NCBI GenBank assembly: GCA_025924295.1
Contig: JAICEG010000009.1
Coordinates: forward strand, 1-27,715
Reading direction: 5' to 3'
DNA length: 27,715 bases
From: Vicinamibacteria bacterium
Lineage (GTDB): Bacteria > Acidobacteriota > Vicinamibacteria > Vicinamibacterales > UBA2999
Part shown: positions 6,979 through 15,232 of the stretch, one piece after another
Layout: each line of letters begins with the position of its first letter
Position numbering within the stretch: position 1 is the stretch's first letter
Notes under the pieces: model-generated
Databases searched by the model: none
Told to the model about the DNA's origin: nothing
Seen by the model: the letters and a program-made list of their open reading frames with translations, nothing else
Position numbers and translations under genes: made by a program

Positions 6979-8637
6979 CTACTCCAGCGAGGCGTCCACG
7001 GTCTCGTCGAGCAGTAGTCGTCGAAGGGCCCAGAATGGGGCGCTTCCCTGCGACAAGACTGCGTCGTGGAACGCCCGGAGTGAGTACTTCCCTCCTTGCC
7101 GTTCCTTGTAGTCGCGACGGAGCTTCAACATCATCAGCTTGCCTAACGAGTAGACCAGGTAAGTCGGATCGAACGTTCCCCGCTCCGCCTCACGTCGTGC
7201 CGTCGTCTCCTCCAGGAATGCTTCGTCGCGGAAGAAGCGCATGCCCTGTTCAACCGACAGGTCCTCGCAGTGCAACCGTATCGCGACGACGAAACGAGCC
7301 AGGCGCACGAGCGCTTCCGCGAGCTGTCCCAACCTGATGGTGACATCCCCCCGGCGGAAACCGGCTTCCACCATCATGTGCTCGCAGTAATGGGCCCAGC
7401 CCTCGACAAACGAAGCCGGGGCAAAGAGCGTGGATTTGCGGACCTTCGAGTCGACCTGCCGCAGATGACGGAAGTGCAGGAAGTGACCGGGGTAGACCTC
7501 GTGAATCGAGATGTTCCACAGCGTGGGGATATTGAAGTCGCGCAGATGCTCCTTCTGGCGATCGGGGGGCCAGTTCCGGTCGACGTCTGTCAGGTAGTAG
7601 TACGCTCGACTCGGCTTGCTCTCGAACGGGCCAGGCGTCCACATGCTCGCAAACGCCCACCGGTAGAAGTCGGGCGAGGGTGCGACGACGACCGGTTCGG
7701 CATCGGGCAGCGAGACCAGATCCTGAGTGCGCAGAAACTCTTCGAGCTCACCGACCTGCGCCTCGGCGATCGAAATGAGTTCCCCGGGCGCCGGGTGCTG
7801 CTCTTTCGCCTTGCGCCAGGCCTCGATCGGGTCCCCACCATTCAGCCGGCCGGCGACCTTGCGGAACTCCTCCTGGACCGCGGAGAGCTCTCGAAGCGCT
7901 ATCGCCAGAAGACGGTCGGCACTGAGGTCGACGCCGTCTTCGAGTTTGAGCTTTCGCTCGAACCGTTCGCGTCCCAAACGGAAGGAGGCTTTGGCTCTCG
8001 GGGCCAGATCGTTCTCGAGGTAGTCGAGATACGACTTGATGGCTGTTGCCGCCTCGGTTGACGTATCAGCGAGGTCGCCGAGGATGTGCAGGTCGTCGAG
8101 ACCCGCGAATGCGCGCGGCAAATCGGACTCGATGAAGCGCAGCGTTCCGCGCCAGCTCTCGAGTCCTACCTTGACGAAGATGCCGGGGCAGTCTTTGATG
8201 TTGTCGCGAGCAGCCTGAACGAGCCGCGGGACTTGTCGCAGCTTGGAGACAACGCGACGGGCGCGCTCCGCTTCCGGAGCGTAGGCAAAGAGCGCCTGCC
8301 CGGCGAGACTGCTGCCGATGATCTCGGCATAGATCTGGGGATTCCGCTCCCAGGACCGCACGACCTCGAGCTCGTACATCCGGCCTTCGATTCCGGCCGC
8401 CACGATCGGATGGTCCACCTTCTCCACCCGGGACAAGAGCGAAGGATCGATCTGATGGAGACGACGGCCAAATCCGGAAAGCGCCCGGACGTGCGCGTCT
8501 ATCGCCTGGCGGCTCAGATCCTCGAGGAGGTCGTCGTGCGCGTGAACGCCGTCGAGGCCGGCATAGCTCGGCAGGGCCTCGTGCAGATACGCGAGGTAAT
8601 CGTCGACGAAGTGCGGAAATGGCTCCGATGGGTACAT
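6979..8637 (-). CDS. DUF885 family protein, putative zinc metallopeptidase
   Basis: The 552-residue protein matches the DUF885 pattern: a helical N-terminal two thirds, then SIHEVYPGHFLHF with His379, Glu380 and His385, and EGWAHYCEHMM with Glu412, His416 and Glu419. These residues are arranged like the zinc ligands and general base of M32/M3-like gluzincin peptidases. No signal peptide is present, so this member is probably cytoplasmic, whereas many DUF885 relatives in Acidobacteriota are exported. Substrate unknown; peptidase activity is inferred from the motif. It is the first gene of a two-gene unit with the FmdB-family protein and diverges from rsmI over 83 bases. Confidence 0.88.
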   Translation of the reverse strand: MYPSEPFPHFVDDYLAYLHEALPSYAGLDGVHAHDDLLEDLSRQAIDAHVRALSGFGRRLHQIDPSLLSRVEKVDHPIVAAGIEGRMYELEVVRSWERNPQIYAEIIGSSLAGQALFAYAPEAERARRVVSKLRQVPRLVQAARDNIKDCPGIFVKVGLESWRGTLRFIESDLPRAFAGLDDLHILGDLADTSTEAATAIKSYLDYLENDLAPRAKASFRLGRERFERKLKLEDGVDLSADRLLAIALRELSAVQEEFRKVAGRLNGGDPIEAWRKAKEQHPAPGELISIAEAQVGELEEFLRTQDLVSLPDAEPVVVAPSPDFYRWAFASMWTPGPFESKPSRAYYYLTDVDRNWPPDRQKEHLRDFNIPTLWNISIHEVYPGHFLHFRHLRQVDSKVRKSTLFAPASFVEGWAHYCEHMMVEAGFRRGDVTIRLGQLAEALVRLARFVVAIRLHCEDLSVEQGMRFFRDEAFLEETTARREAERGTFDPTYLVYSLGKLMMLKLRRDYKERQGGKYSLRAFHDAVLSQGSAPFWALRRLLLDETVDASLE

Positions 8638-8692
8638 GCCCGGTTGTTTCTTCTGCTCAGTGCCGCCCCTTCGGGAGCGCTCATCCTGTCAA

Positions 8693-8701
8693 TGGTACAA
8701 T
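8693..8701 (+). promoter_or_regulatory. Extended -10 promoter candidate for rsmI
   Basis: TGGTACAAT is an extended -10 element (TG-n-TACAAT, five of six bases of the hexamer) lying 19 bases before the rsmI ATG; transcription would begin about 8708. No convincing -35 is seen at the right distance, which is common for extended -10 promoters. Confidence 0.4.
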
Positions 8702-8720
8702 AACCTCACGTCCGCAGGCG

Positions 8721-9572
8721 ATGTCCGGCACGTTGTTCGTGGTCGCAACACCCGTCGGCAACATGGAGGACGTGACGCTTCGAGCGCTTCGCGTACTTCG
8801 GGAAGTGGACGTGATTGCTGCCGAAGACACCCGCCGGACGGCTCATCTGCTGAGTCACTACGCGATCCCGACTCCATCGATAAGCTTCCATCAACACAAC
8901 ATCCGAACCCGTATACCTCAGCTGTTGTCCCGGTTGCAGTCGGGCCAGAACGTGGCGCTGGTAACCGATGCTGGTACACCAGGAGTTTCAGACCCTGGTG
9001 TCGAACTGGTTGAAGCGTGTGTCCTAGCGAATGTGTCGGTCGATCCCATTCCGGGCGCCAGCGCCCCACTGACAGCCGCTGTGGCATCAGGGTTTCCCTT
9101 GATTCCGCTGACAATCTTCGGATTTCCACCTCGTAGGTCAAAAGACAGAACAGCCTGGTTCGCAGAGGCTAAGTCCGTGCGGCACACATTTACCTTTTTC
9201 GAGAGCCCGCATAGGATTGTCGCGACCTTATTGGAAGCATCCGCATCATTTGGCGAACGCCCAATAGTTGCGGCCCGGGAGCTCACAAAGAGGCACCAGG
9301 AGTTCATTCGAGGCACACTTCTCGGAGTGCCTCGGTTGCTCGAACAAGCCAAAGGCGAGCTGACAATCGTGGTGGGCCCAGAGAATCGTCAGGTTGTGTC
9401 TAATGACCAACTTGATGCCGGCGGTCTGGACCGTGCAGTAACGATGTTCGGTCAATTAACAGAATCTGGTCGGTCCAGACGTGCAGCAATGACCGAGGCC
9501 GCTCACGCCTTTGGATTTCCTGTCCGGGCTGTTTATGCTGCCGTCGAGGCCGCGAAGAAATCTGGCAGATGA
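8721..9572 (+). CDS. rsmI: 16S rRNA (cytidine-1402-2'-O)-methyltransferase
   Basis: The 283-residue protein begins MSGTLFVVATPVGNMEDVTLRA and continues with EDTRRTAHLLSHY, VTDAGTPGVSDPG and PIPGASAPLTAAVASGF, the SAM-dependent tetrapyrrole-methylase-type motifs diagnostic of RsmI. FFESPHRI and ARELTKRHQEF follow as expected. It 2'-O-methylates C1402 in the decoding centre of 16S rRNA. The start was placed at the ATG of MSGTLFVV, with AGG 2 bases upstream; the frame is open further upstream but overlaps the DUF885 gene start. glmU follows after 59 bases on the same strand. Confidence 0.95.
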   Translation: MSGTLFVVATPVGNMEDVTLRALRVLREVDVIAAEDTRRTAHLLSHYAIPTPSISFHQHNIRTRIPQLLSRLQSGQNVALVTDAGTPGVSDPGVELVEACVLANVSVDPIPGASAPLTAAVASGFPLIPLTIFGFPPRRSKDRTAWFAEAKSVRHTFTFFESPHRIVATLLEASASFGERPIVAARELTKRHQEFIRGTLLGVPRLLEQAKGELTIVVGPENRQVVSNDQLDAGGLDRAVTMFGQLTESGRSRRAAMTEAAHAFGFPVRAVYAAVEAAKKSGR

Positions 9573-9631
9573 CCGCTGCCATCGAAAGCCGTTCGAGCGG
9601 TTCGGATTTTGCGTGCTGATGTGAGCCCCTG

Positions 9632-11065
9632 ATGACCCCTACCCCGATTCATATCGTCGTCCTGGCAGCTGGTCAGGGCACCCGGATGAAATCCAGCCTC
9701 CCAAAGGTCCTTCACAGAGTGTCGGGCGGGTCGTTGCTCGACCGCGTGCTTCGCACAGCGCGCTCGCTGTCCCCTGAGACACTGACCATCGTTGTGGGCC
9801 ACGGCGCCGACGCAGTTCGGTCGCACCTGTCCGGACAAGACGACGTTCAATTCGCCCTCCAGCAGCCGCAGCTCGGGACGGCACATGCCCTGCTTCAGAC
9901 TGCGCCCCTGCTGTCGGGACGCACCGGGACTCTCGTGTTGCTTTCTGGAGATGTACCGCTGCTCACGACGACCACCCTGCACGGACTTGTGACGGCGCAC
10001 TGTGGCGCAGGTGCCGCAGCCACTGTGGTGACAGCCACGGTCGAGAGACCGTTTGGCTACGGGCGCATCGTCCGCGTGGACGGGGACGTTGCACGCATTG
10101 TCGAGGAGCGAGATGCGTCCCCCGCCGAGCGACAGATTCGAGAGATCAACAGCGGCATTTACGCCTTCGACATGGCGCCATTGTTCGAGGCACTTGGCGG
10201 AATCGCTTCGCAGAATGCACAGGGCGAGTACTACTTGACCGACCTCGTGGCGATCTACCGGCGGCGAAAGCTGCCCGTGAAGAGTTTTGGCGTCGACGAT
10301 GCCCAGGAGGTCCGCGGTGTCAACAGCCGACCCGAGTTGGCGGAGGTAAGCAGACTCGTGAGACAGCAAAAGAACGAAGAGTTGATGGCGTCGGGCGTCA
10401 CCCTGGTCGACCCGGCTGCAACCTACATCGACCCCGATGTCGAGATCGGTCCCGACACCGTGATTCATCCCGGCGTCATCATCGAAGGCCGGACGCGCGT
10501 CGGCGCCGCATGCGAGATCCAGGCGTACGTCAGGATCGCCGACACGGAGATCGGGGACAACGTAACGGTCAAGAGCTTTTCCTTCATCACGGGCGCACGA
10601 ATCGACACTGGTGCTTCAGTTGGCCCATTCGCGCATCTACGCCCTGAAACCATCGTAGGCGAGGGGGCAAAAATCGGAAACTTCGTTGAACTGAAGAAGA
10701 CGACTCTCGGCGCTCACTCGAAGGCCAGTCACTTGTCCTACCTTGGTGATGCGACGATCGGAACGGACGTCAATGTCGGCGCAGGCACGATCACCTGCAA
10801 TTACGACGGCAAACACAAGCACAAGACGGTGATCGAGGACGGCGCATTTATTGGCAGCGACTCACAGTTGATCGCTCCTGTGCGCGTCGGCAAGGGTGCG
10901 TATGTGGCGGCTGGATCCTCGATCACCGAGGATGTCCCGCCTGGTGCGCTCGGCATCGCGCGCGGGCGGCAAGCGGTCGTCGATGGCTGGGTGGAGCGGA
11001 AGAAGCAATCGACGGCGGAAAAGACAACGACTTCTCGAAAGGACGCGGGGAAACCCGCGCATTAA
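9632..11065 (+). CDS. glmU: Bifunctional GlcNAc-1-phosphate uridyltransferase / glucosamine-1-phosphate acetyltransferase
   Basis: The 477-residue protein has an N-terminal pyrophosphorylase domain with LAAGQGTRMKSSLPKVLH (residues 11-28), QLGTAHALLQ, LSGDVPLL, and GYGRIVR...IVEERDA, then a C-terminal left-handed beta-helix built of hexapeptide repeats (from about residue 250) with the acetyltransferase His335 in GPFAHLRPE and the NYDGKHKHKT loop. It performs the last two steps of UDP-GlcNAc synthesis for peptidoglycan and lipopolysaccharide. The length and domain order are normal; the last 25 residues are a polar tail. glmS starts 5 bases after its stop, so the two UDP-GlcNAc genes are an operon; glmM is not in the window. 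Confidence 0.97.
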   Translation: MTPTPIHIVVLAAGQGTRMKSSLPKVLHRVSGGSLLDRVLRTARSLSPETLTIVVGHGADAVRSHLSGQDDVQFALQQPQLGTAHALLQTAPLLSGRTGTLVLLSGDVPLLTTTTLHGLVTAHCGAGAAATVVTATVERPFGYGRIVRVDGDVARIVEERDASPAERQIREINSGIYAFDMAPLFEALGGIASQNAQGEYYLTDLVAIYRRRKLPVKSFGVDDAQEVRGVNSRPELAEVSRLVRQQKNEELMASGVTLVDPAATYIDPDVEIGPDTVIHPGVIIEGRTRVGAACEIQAYVRIADTEIGDNVTVKSFSFITGARIDTGASVGPFAHLRPETIVGEGAKIGNFVELKKTTLGAHSKASHLSYLGDATIGTDVNVGAGTITCNYDGKHKHKTVIEDGAFIGSDSQLIAPVRVGKGAYVAAGSSITEDVPPGALGIARGRQAVVDGWVERKKQSTAEKTTTSRKDAGKPAH

Positions 11066-11070
11066 ATCGT

Positions 11071-12915
11071 ATGTGCGGAATCATTGGATACCTCGGCTCG
11101 AAACCTGTCGTTCCCGTGCTCCTCGACGGACTGCGTCGCATGGAGTACCGCGGCTACGACTCCGCCGGAGTCGCACTCGTCAGCCCGGAGGGCATCGCTC
11201 TTCGCCGTTCGGCCGGCAAGCTCGTGAACCTCGAGAATGCCTTGCGAGAAGATCCCGTCGATGGTGTCTACGGCGTCGGGCACACGCGATGGGCAACGCA
11301 CGGTCGTCCCACTGAGGAGAACGCGCATCCTCATCGAGACTGCACTGGCCGAATCGTTGTTGTTCACAACGGCATCATCGAGAACTATCTCGAGCTGAAG
11401 CAGGAGCTGCAGCAACAAGGGCATCAGTTCAAGACCGAGACGGACACCGAGATCGTCGCGCATCTCGTCGAGCGCGAGATGCAATCGGATGGTCTCGAAA
11501 ACGCCGTCCGTCGCGCATTGAAGCTGATGCGAGGGATGTTCGCGCTCGTATTGGTGTCAGTCGAGGACCCTGAGAAGATCGTCGCGGTTCGAAATGGACC
11601 GCCAATCATCGTCGGACTGGGACAGGACGAGTTCTTCGTCGCCTCCGACATACCCGCCATTCTCAGCCACACACGTGACGTCGTCTTCCTGGGCGACGAG
11701 GAAATGGCCGTGATCACCCGGTCGGGCGTCGAATTCACGGACTTTACCGGGCGGGCTGTGTCCAAGACCAGCAAGCGCGTGCTCTGGGATCCGATCGCGG
11801 CAGAGAAGGGCGGGCACAAGCACTTCATGCTCAAAGAGATCTTTGAGCAGCCGACGGCGGCGAGAGACACGATCCTGGGCCGCGTTTCTCTCGAGCGAGG
11901 CCGTATTCACCTGGAAGAGATCAACCTCTCGGAGGATGTGTTTCGCAAGCTGCGACAGGTCACGATCATCGCGTGCGGCACGTCCTGGCACGCAGGCCTG
12001 GTGGGCAAGTTCCTGATCGAAACGCTGGCGCGTGTGCCCGTCGAGGTCGACTACGGCTCGGAGTACCGCTATCGCAACGCCATCGTCGCTGAGGACGAGC
12101 TCACGATCGTCATTACGCAGTCTGGCGAAACGGCTGACACGCTTGCGTCGTTGCGGGAGGCCAAGCGCCAGGGTGTTGCGAGTCTCGCCATCTGCAACGT
12201 CGTTGGCAGCATGGCCACGCGTGAAACCGACGGCACGGTCTACACACACGCCGGTCCCGAGATCGGGGTCGCCTCCACGAAGGCCTTCACATCACAGCTG
12301 GTCGCCCTCGACCTGCTCGCGTTGTACCTGGCGCAGATCCGTGGCACGTTGTCAACAGACGAGATGCGCACCCACATCGATGCGCTGCTGCAACTTCCGC
12401 ATGTCATCGACCAGGCGATCCGAGCGTCTGCCGCCATGGAACGAGTGGCCGAGAAGTTTCACTCGCGGAGAGACTTCTTGTTCCTTGGGCGCGGGTTCAA
12501 CTATCCGATCGCTCTCGAGGGAGCGCTCAAGCTGAAGGAGATTTCGTACATTCACGCGGAGGGATACCCGGCCGGCGAGATGAAGCATGGTCCAATCGCG
12601 TTGATTGACGAGAACATGCCGGTGGTCGCGATCGCACCAGACGACCACGTCTTCGAGAAGATGCTCGGCAACGTTCAGGAGGCGAAGGCACGCGGGGGAG
12701 CCGTCATCGCGATCACGAGCGAAGGCGATCACCGCATGAGCGCCATTCTCGATCCCGCCAACGACATCGTCGTGCCGATGCCGCGGACCTCTCCGCAGCT
12801 CACGCCGATTGTCATGACGATTCCGCTGCAGCTGCTTGCGTATTACATCGCCGTGCGGCGCGGCTGCGACGTCGATCAACCGCGCAATCTCGCGAAGAGC
12901 GTGACCGTGGAATAG
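11071..12915 (+). CDS. glmS: Glutamine-fructose-6-phosphate aminotransferase (isomerizing)
   Basis: The 614-residue protein starts MCGIIGYLG, exposing Cys2 as the glutaminase nucleophile after Met removal, with GHTRWATHG and HNGIIENY of the GATase II domain. Two SIS domains follow (CGTSWHAG, TQSGETADT, STKAFTSQ, then GRGFNYPIALEGALKLKE and HAEGYPAGEMKHGP) and the conserved end PRNLAKSVTVE. It makes glucosamine-6-phosphate from fructose-6-phosphate and glutamine. Length is normal. With only 5 bases after glmU there is no room for a glmS ribozyme leader, so regulation must be at the operon or protein level. Confidence 0.98.
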   Translation: MCGIIGYLGSKPVVPVLLDGLRRMEYRGYDSAGVALVSPEGIALRRSAGKLVNLENALREDPVDGVYGVGHTRWATHGRPTEENAHPHRDCTGRIVVVHNGIIENYLELKQELQQQGHQFKTETDTEIVAHLVEREMQSDGLENAVRRALKLMRGMFALVLVSVEDPEKIVAVRNGPPIIVGLGQDEFFVASDIPAILSHTRDVVFLGDEEMAVITRSGVEFTDFTGRAVSKTSKRVLWDPIAAEKGGHKHFMLKEIFEQPTAARDTILGRVSLERGRIHLEEINLSEDVFRKLRQVTIIACGTSWHAGLVGKFLIETLARVPVEVDYGSEYRYRNAIVAEDELTIVITQSGETADTLASLREAKRQGVASLAICNVVGSMATRETDGTVYTHAGPEIGVASTKAFTSQLVALDLLALYLAQIRGTLSTDEMRTHIDALLQLPHVIDQAIRASAAMERVAEKFHSRRDFLFLGRGFNYPIALEGALKLKEISYIHAEGYPAGEMKHGPIALIDENMPVVAIAPDDHVFEKMLGNVQEAKARGGAVIAITSEGDHRMSAILDPANDIVVPMPRTSPQLTPIVMTIPLQLLAYYIAVRRGCDVDQPRNLAKSVTVE

Positions 12916-12949
12916 CGAGACATTGACTCTGTCCCTCTGACGACGGGAC

Positions 12950-12968
12950 ACTGTACGGAAGGTACAGT
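12950..12968 (+). promoter_or_regulatory. Palindrome in front of the helicase gene, candidate operator or translational hairpin
   Basis: ACTGTAC and GTACAGT are perfect inverted arms separated by five bases (GGAAG), ending 8 bases before the helicase ATG. TTGACT at 12923-12928 could be the -35 of a promoter whose start overlaps the palindrome. The outer CTGT...ACAG resembles a LexA site but the spacer is 9 rather than the 8 bases of the enterobacterial box. The GGAAGG in the centre could also act as the ribosome-binding site, which a hairpin would present or mask. Confidence 0.45.
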
Positions 12969-12976
12969 TCGCGTCA

Positions 12977-15232
12977 ATGGACTTGTTGTCAGGTCTCAAT
13001 CCCGAACAGCGGGACGCTGTTCTCAAAACCGAGGGGCCTCTCCTCATCCTCGCCGGCGCCGGCTCGGGCAAGACACGTGTCATTGCCCATCGCATCGCCT
13101 ACCTGGTCAGCGAGAGACTCTCAGAACCCGATCGCGTTCTCGCCGTCACTTTCACCAATAAGGCCGCGGCTGAGATGCGTTCTCGTGTCGAGGCGCTGCT
13201 GGGCACTGACTGCCGCAGTATGTGGATTTCGACGTTCCACGCACTGTGTGCCAGGCTGCTGCGGCGGGAAGCGCCTCAGATCGGCCTGTCCAGGGATTTC
13301 GTCATCTACGACTCGAGCGACCAGCTCACGCTCATGAAGCACGTCCTGCGCGAAGCCGGCGTCGATGGGACGCTGCAGCCTCGAGTCGTCTTGTCCCGCA
13401 TCAGCCATGCCAAGAACCGCATGGAGGCACAGAACGGGATCCCTGGAGCCTGGACGAGTCGCGACGAACAGGTCAGCAAACTGTTCGAGTCCTACACCAG
13501 GGCGCTCAAGGAGGCCAACGCCCTCGACTTCGACGACCTGCTTCTGAAGACCGTCGAACTGTTCGAGAAGTCCGCGTCAGTCCGCGAGCGCTACACGAAG
13601 AAGTTCCGTTACGTGATGGTGGATGAATACCAGGACACCAACCGGCCCCAGTACCTGCTCGTCCGGCACCTGGCAGCTCACCACAACCTGTGCGTCGTGG
13701 GCGATCCCGACCAGTCGATCTACAAGTGGCGTGGGGCAGATCTGCGGAACATCCTGGACTTCGAGCACGACTTTCCCGAGGTGGCGACCGTGCGCCTCGA
13801 GCGCAACTACCGATCGACGCAGGTCATTCTCGACGCGGCGTCGGCCGTCATCTCCAACAATCGCAACCGCAAAGACAAGAAGCTCTACACGGACCGGCAG
13901 GGGGGAGCGCGGATCCTGTACTACCGCGCTGGCGATGATCTCGACGAGGCCGAGTTCGTCTCGCGAATCTCGCGGACCGCACTGCACGAGGATCCGGAAA
14001 ACACCGTCGCGATTCTCTACCGCACCAACGCGCAGTCCCGCACGCTCGAGGACGCGCTTCGGCGTGCCGGTACGCAGTACCGCATCATTGGTGGTGTCCG
14101 CTTCTACGAGCGCAAGGAAGTCAAAGACGCACTCGCGTATCTGAAGCTGGTCCTGAATCCTCACGACGACGTCAGTTTTCGGCGAGTGGTCAATGTCCCG
14201 GCCCGAGGGATCGGCAAGGGCGTCATGGAGTCGCTCGAAGCGATTCCACTGCCGACAGACGCTGACAGCGCTGCGCCCCTGCTTTCCGAACTGGATCCGC
14301 GAGCCTCGAATGACTCACTCTGGACGCGGCTCCTGCATGGGATAGAGCGTCGGCTGCTTCCCAACCGCGCGTTGGCTTCGCTGACCATTTTTCGCGATCT
14401 CATCGTCAACCTGACCGCTATGGCCGCCGCGGAGCCGGTATCGCTTGCCTTGGGCAAGGTGCTCGATCGAAGTGGTTATCTCCAGGACCTTCGAGATGAA
14501 CGGAGCGAGGAGGCCGAAGGGCGCATTGAGAACCTGCTGGAATTGGTGTCGGCCGCGCGCGAATACGAAAGTCGCAATTCGGAACCCACGCTCGGTGGAT
14601 TCGTCGACCAGCTCTCACTCCTGTCCGACGCCGATGAAGAAGCCGGCTCCAAAAATGCCAGGGTCGTGATGCTGACGATGCACAGTGCCAAGGGGCTCGA
14701 ATTCCCGATCGTCGTGATCAGCGGCCTGGAGGAAGGGCTGTTCCCGCACTCGCGATCGAGCGATGACGAGGTGGAGCTCGAAGAAGAACGACGCCTCTGC
14801 TACGTGGGAATCACCCGCGCGCAACGCCGACTCGTGCTCACGTCGGCGGCGCGGCGGCGGGTCTTCGGCGACTACCAGTCGACCGACCCGTCCCGATTCG
14901 TGGATGAAATCCCGCCCGAGCTGATCGAAGAAGTGCCGTCCTCCTTCGTCACTCCGCAGCCATCGTTCTCCCAGTTCCGTGATCCCCGCCGGGGCGGTGG
15001 GGGTTATCGCGGACGAGTGCGGGAAGAGCCGGTCGTCTACGCCTATGAAGACGAAGATCAGTCTGTCAAGGGAGATTTGAGAACGGGAGCGCGAGTCCGG
15101 CACCCGAAGTTCGGTGTCGGGACAATCCTGAGCATCGAACCGCTGGACGATGACACCAAGCTCGTCGTGCGGTTTCTCTCGGTCGGGCCGAAAACGCTGC
15201 GCGCCAAGTTCGCGAAGCTCGAGATGGCCTAG
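12977..15232 (+). CDS. pcrA: UvrD/PcrA-family ATP-dependent DNA helicase
   Basis: The 751-residue superfamily 1A helicase starts MDLLSGLNPEQRDAVLKTEG (Q motif), then Walker A AGAGSGKT with Lys32, TFTNKAAAEM (Ia), DFDDLL, VDEYQDTN (II), GDPDQSIYKWRGAD (III), LERNYRS (IV), MTMHSAKGLEFP (V) and EERRLCYVGITRA (VI). The C-terminal 55 residues (GARVRHPKFGVGTI...VRFLSVGPKTLRAKFAKL) are the Tudor-like domain of PcrA/UvrD, which binds RNA polymerase. It unwinds 3'-5' in nucleotide excision repair, mismatch repair and removal of stalled complexes. Its stop codon directly abuts the gyrA stop codon on the other strand. uvrD is an equally valid name. Confidence 0.96.
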   Translation: MDLLSGLNPEQRDAVLKTEGPLLILAGAGSGKTRVIAHRIAYLVSERLSEPDRVLAVTFTNKAAAEMRSRVEALLGTDCRSMWISTFHALCARLLRREAPQIGLSRDFVIYDSSDQLTLMKHVLREAGVDGTLQPRVVLSRISHAKNRMEAQNGIPGAWTSRDEQVSKLFESYTRALKEANALDFDDLLLKTVELFEKSASVRERYTKKFRYVMVDEYQDTNRPQYLLVRHLAAHHNLCVVGDPDQSIYKWRGADLRNILDFEHDFPEVATVRLERNYRSTQVILDAASAVISNNRNRKDKKLYTDRQGGARILYYRAGDDLDEAEFVSRISRTALHEDPENTVAILYRTNAQSRTLEDALRRAGTQYRIIGGVRFYERKEVKDALAYLKLVLNPHDDVSFRRVVNVPARGIGKGVMESLEAIPLPTDADSAAPLLSELDPRASNDSLWTRLLHGIERRLLPNRALASLTIFRDLIVNLTAMAAAEPVSLALGKVLDRSGYLQDLRDERSEEAEGRIENLLELVSAAREYESRNSEPTLGGFVDQLSLLSDADEEAGSKNARVVMLTMHSAKGLEFPIVVISGLEEGLFPHSRSSDDEVELEEERRLCYVGITRAQRRLVLTSAARRRVFGDYQSTDPSRFVDEIPPELIEEVPSSFVTPQPSFSQFRDPRRGGGGYRGRVREEPVVYAYEDEDQSVKGDLRTGARVRHPKFGVGTILSIEPLDDDTKLVVRFLSVGPKTLRAKFAKLEMA

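Noticed and set aside
8687..8692. Perfect TTGACA on the minus strand upstream of the DUF885 gene
   Set aside because: No acceptable -10 hexamer lies 16-18 bases downstream (the position reads GGGGCG), so a promoter cannot be supported.
8721..9572. Possible lower GC of rsmI as a sign of transfer
   Set aside because: Hand counts of several 60-base lines ranged from about 48 to 60 percent, overlapping values in the neighbouring helicase gene, so the difference is not supported.
11066..11070. glmS ribozyme/riboswitch
   Set aside because: glmS begins 5 bases after glmU, leaving no leader; no ribozyme core is present.
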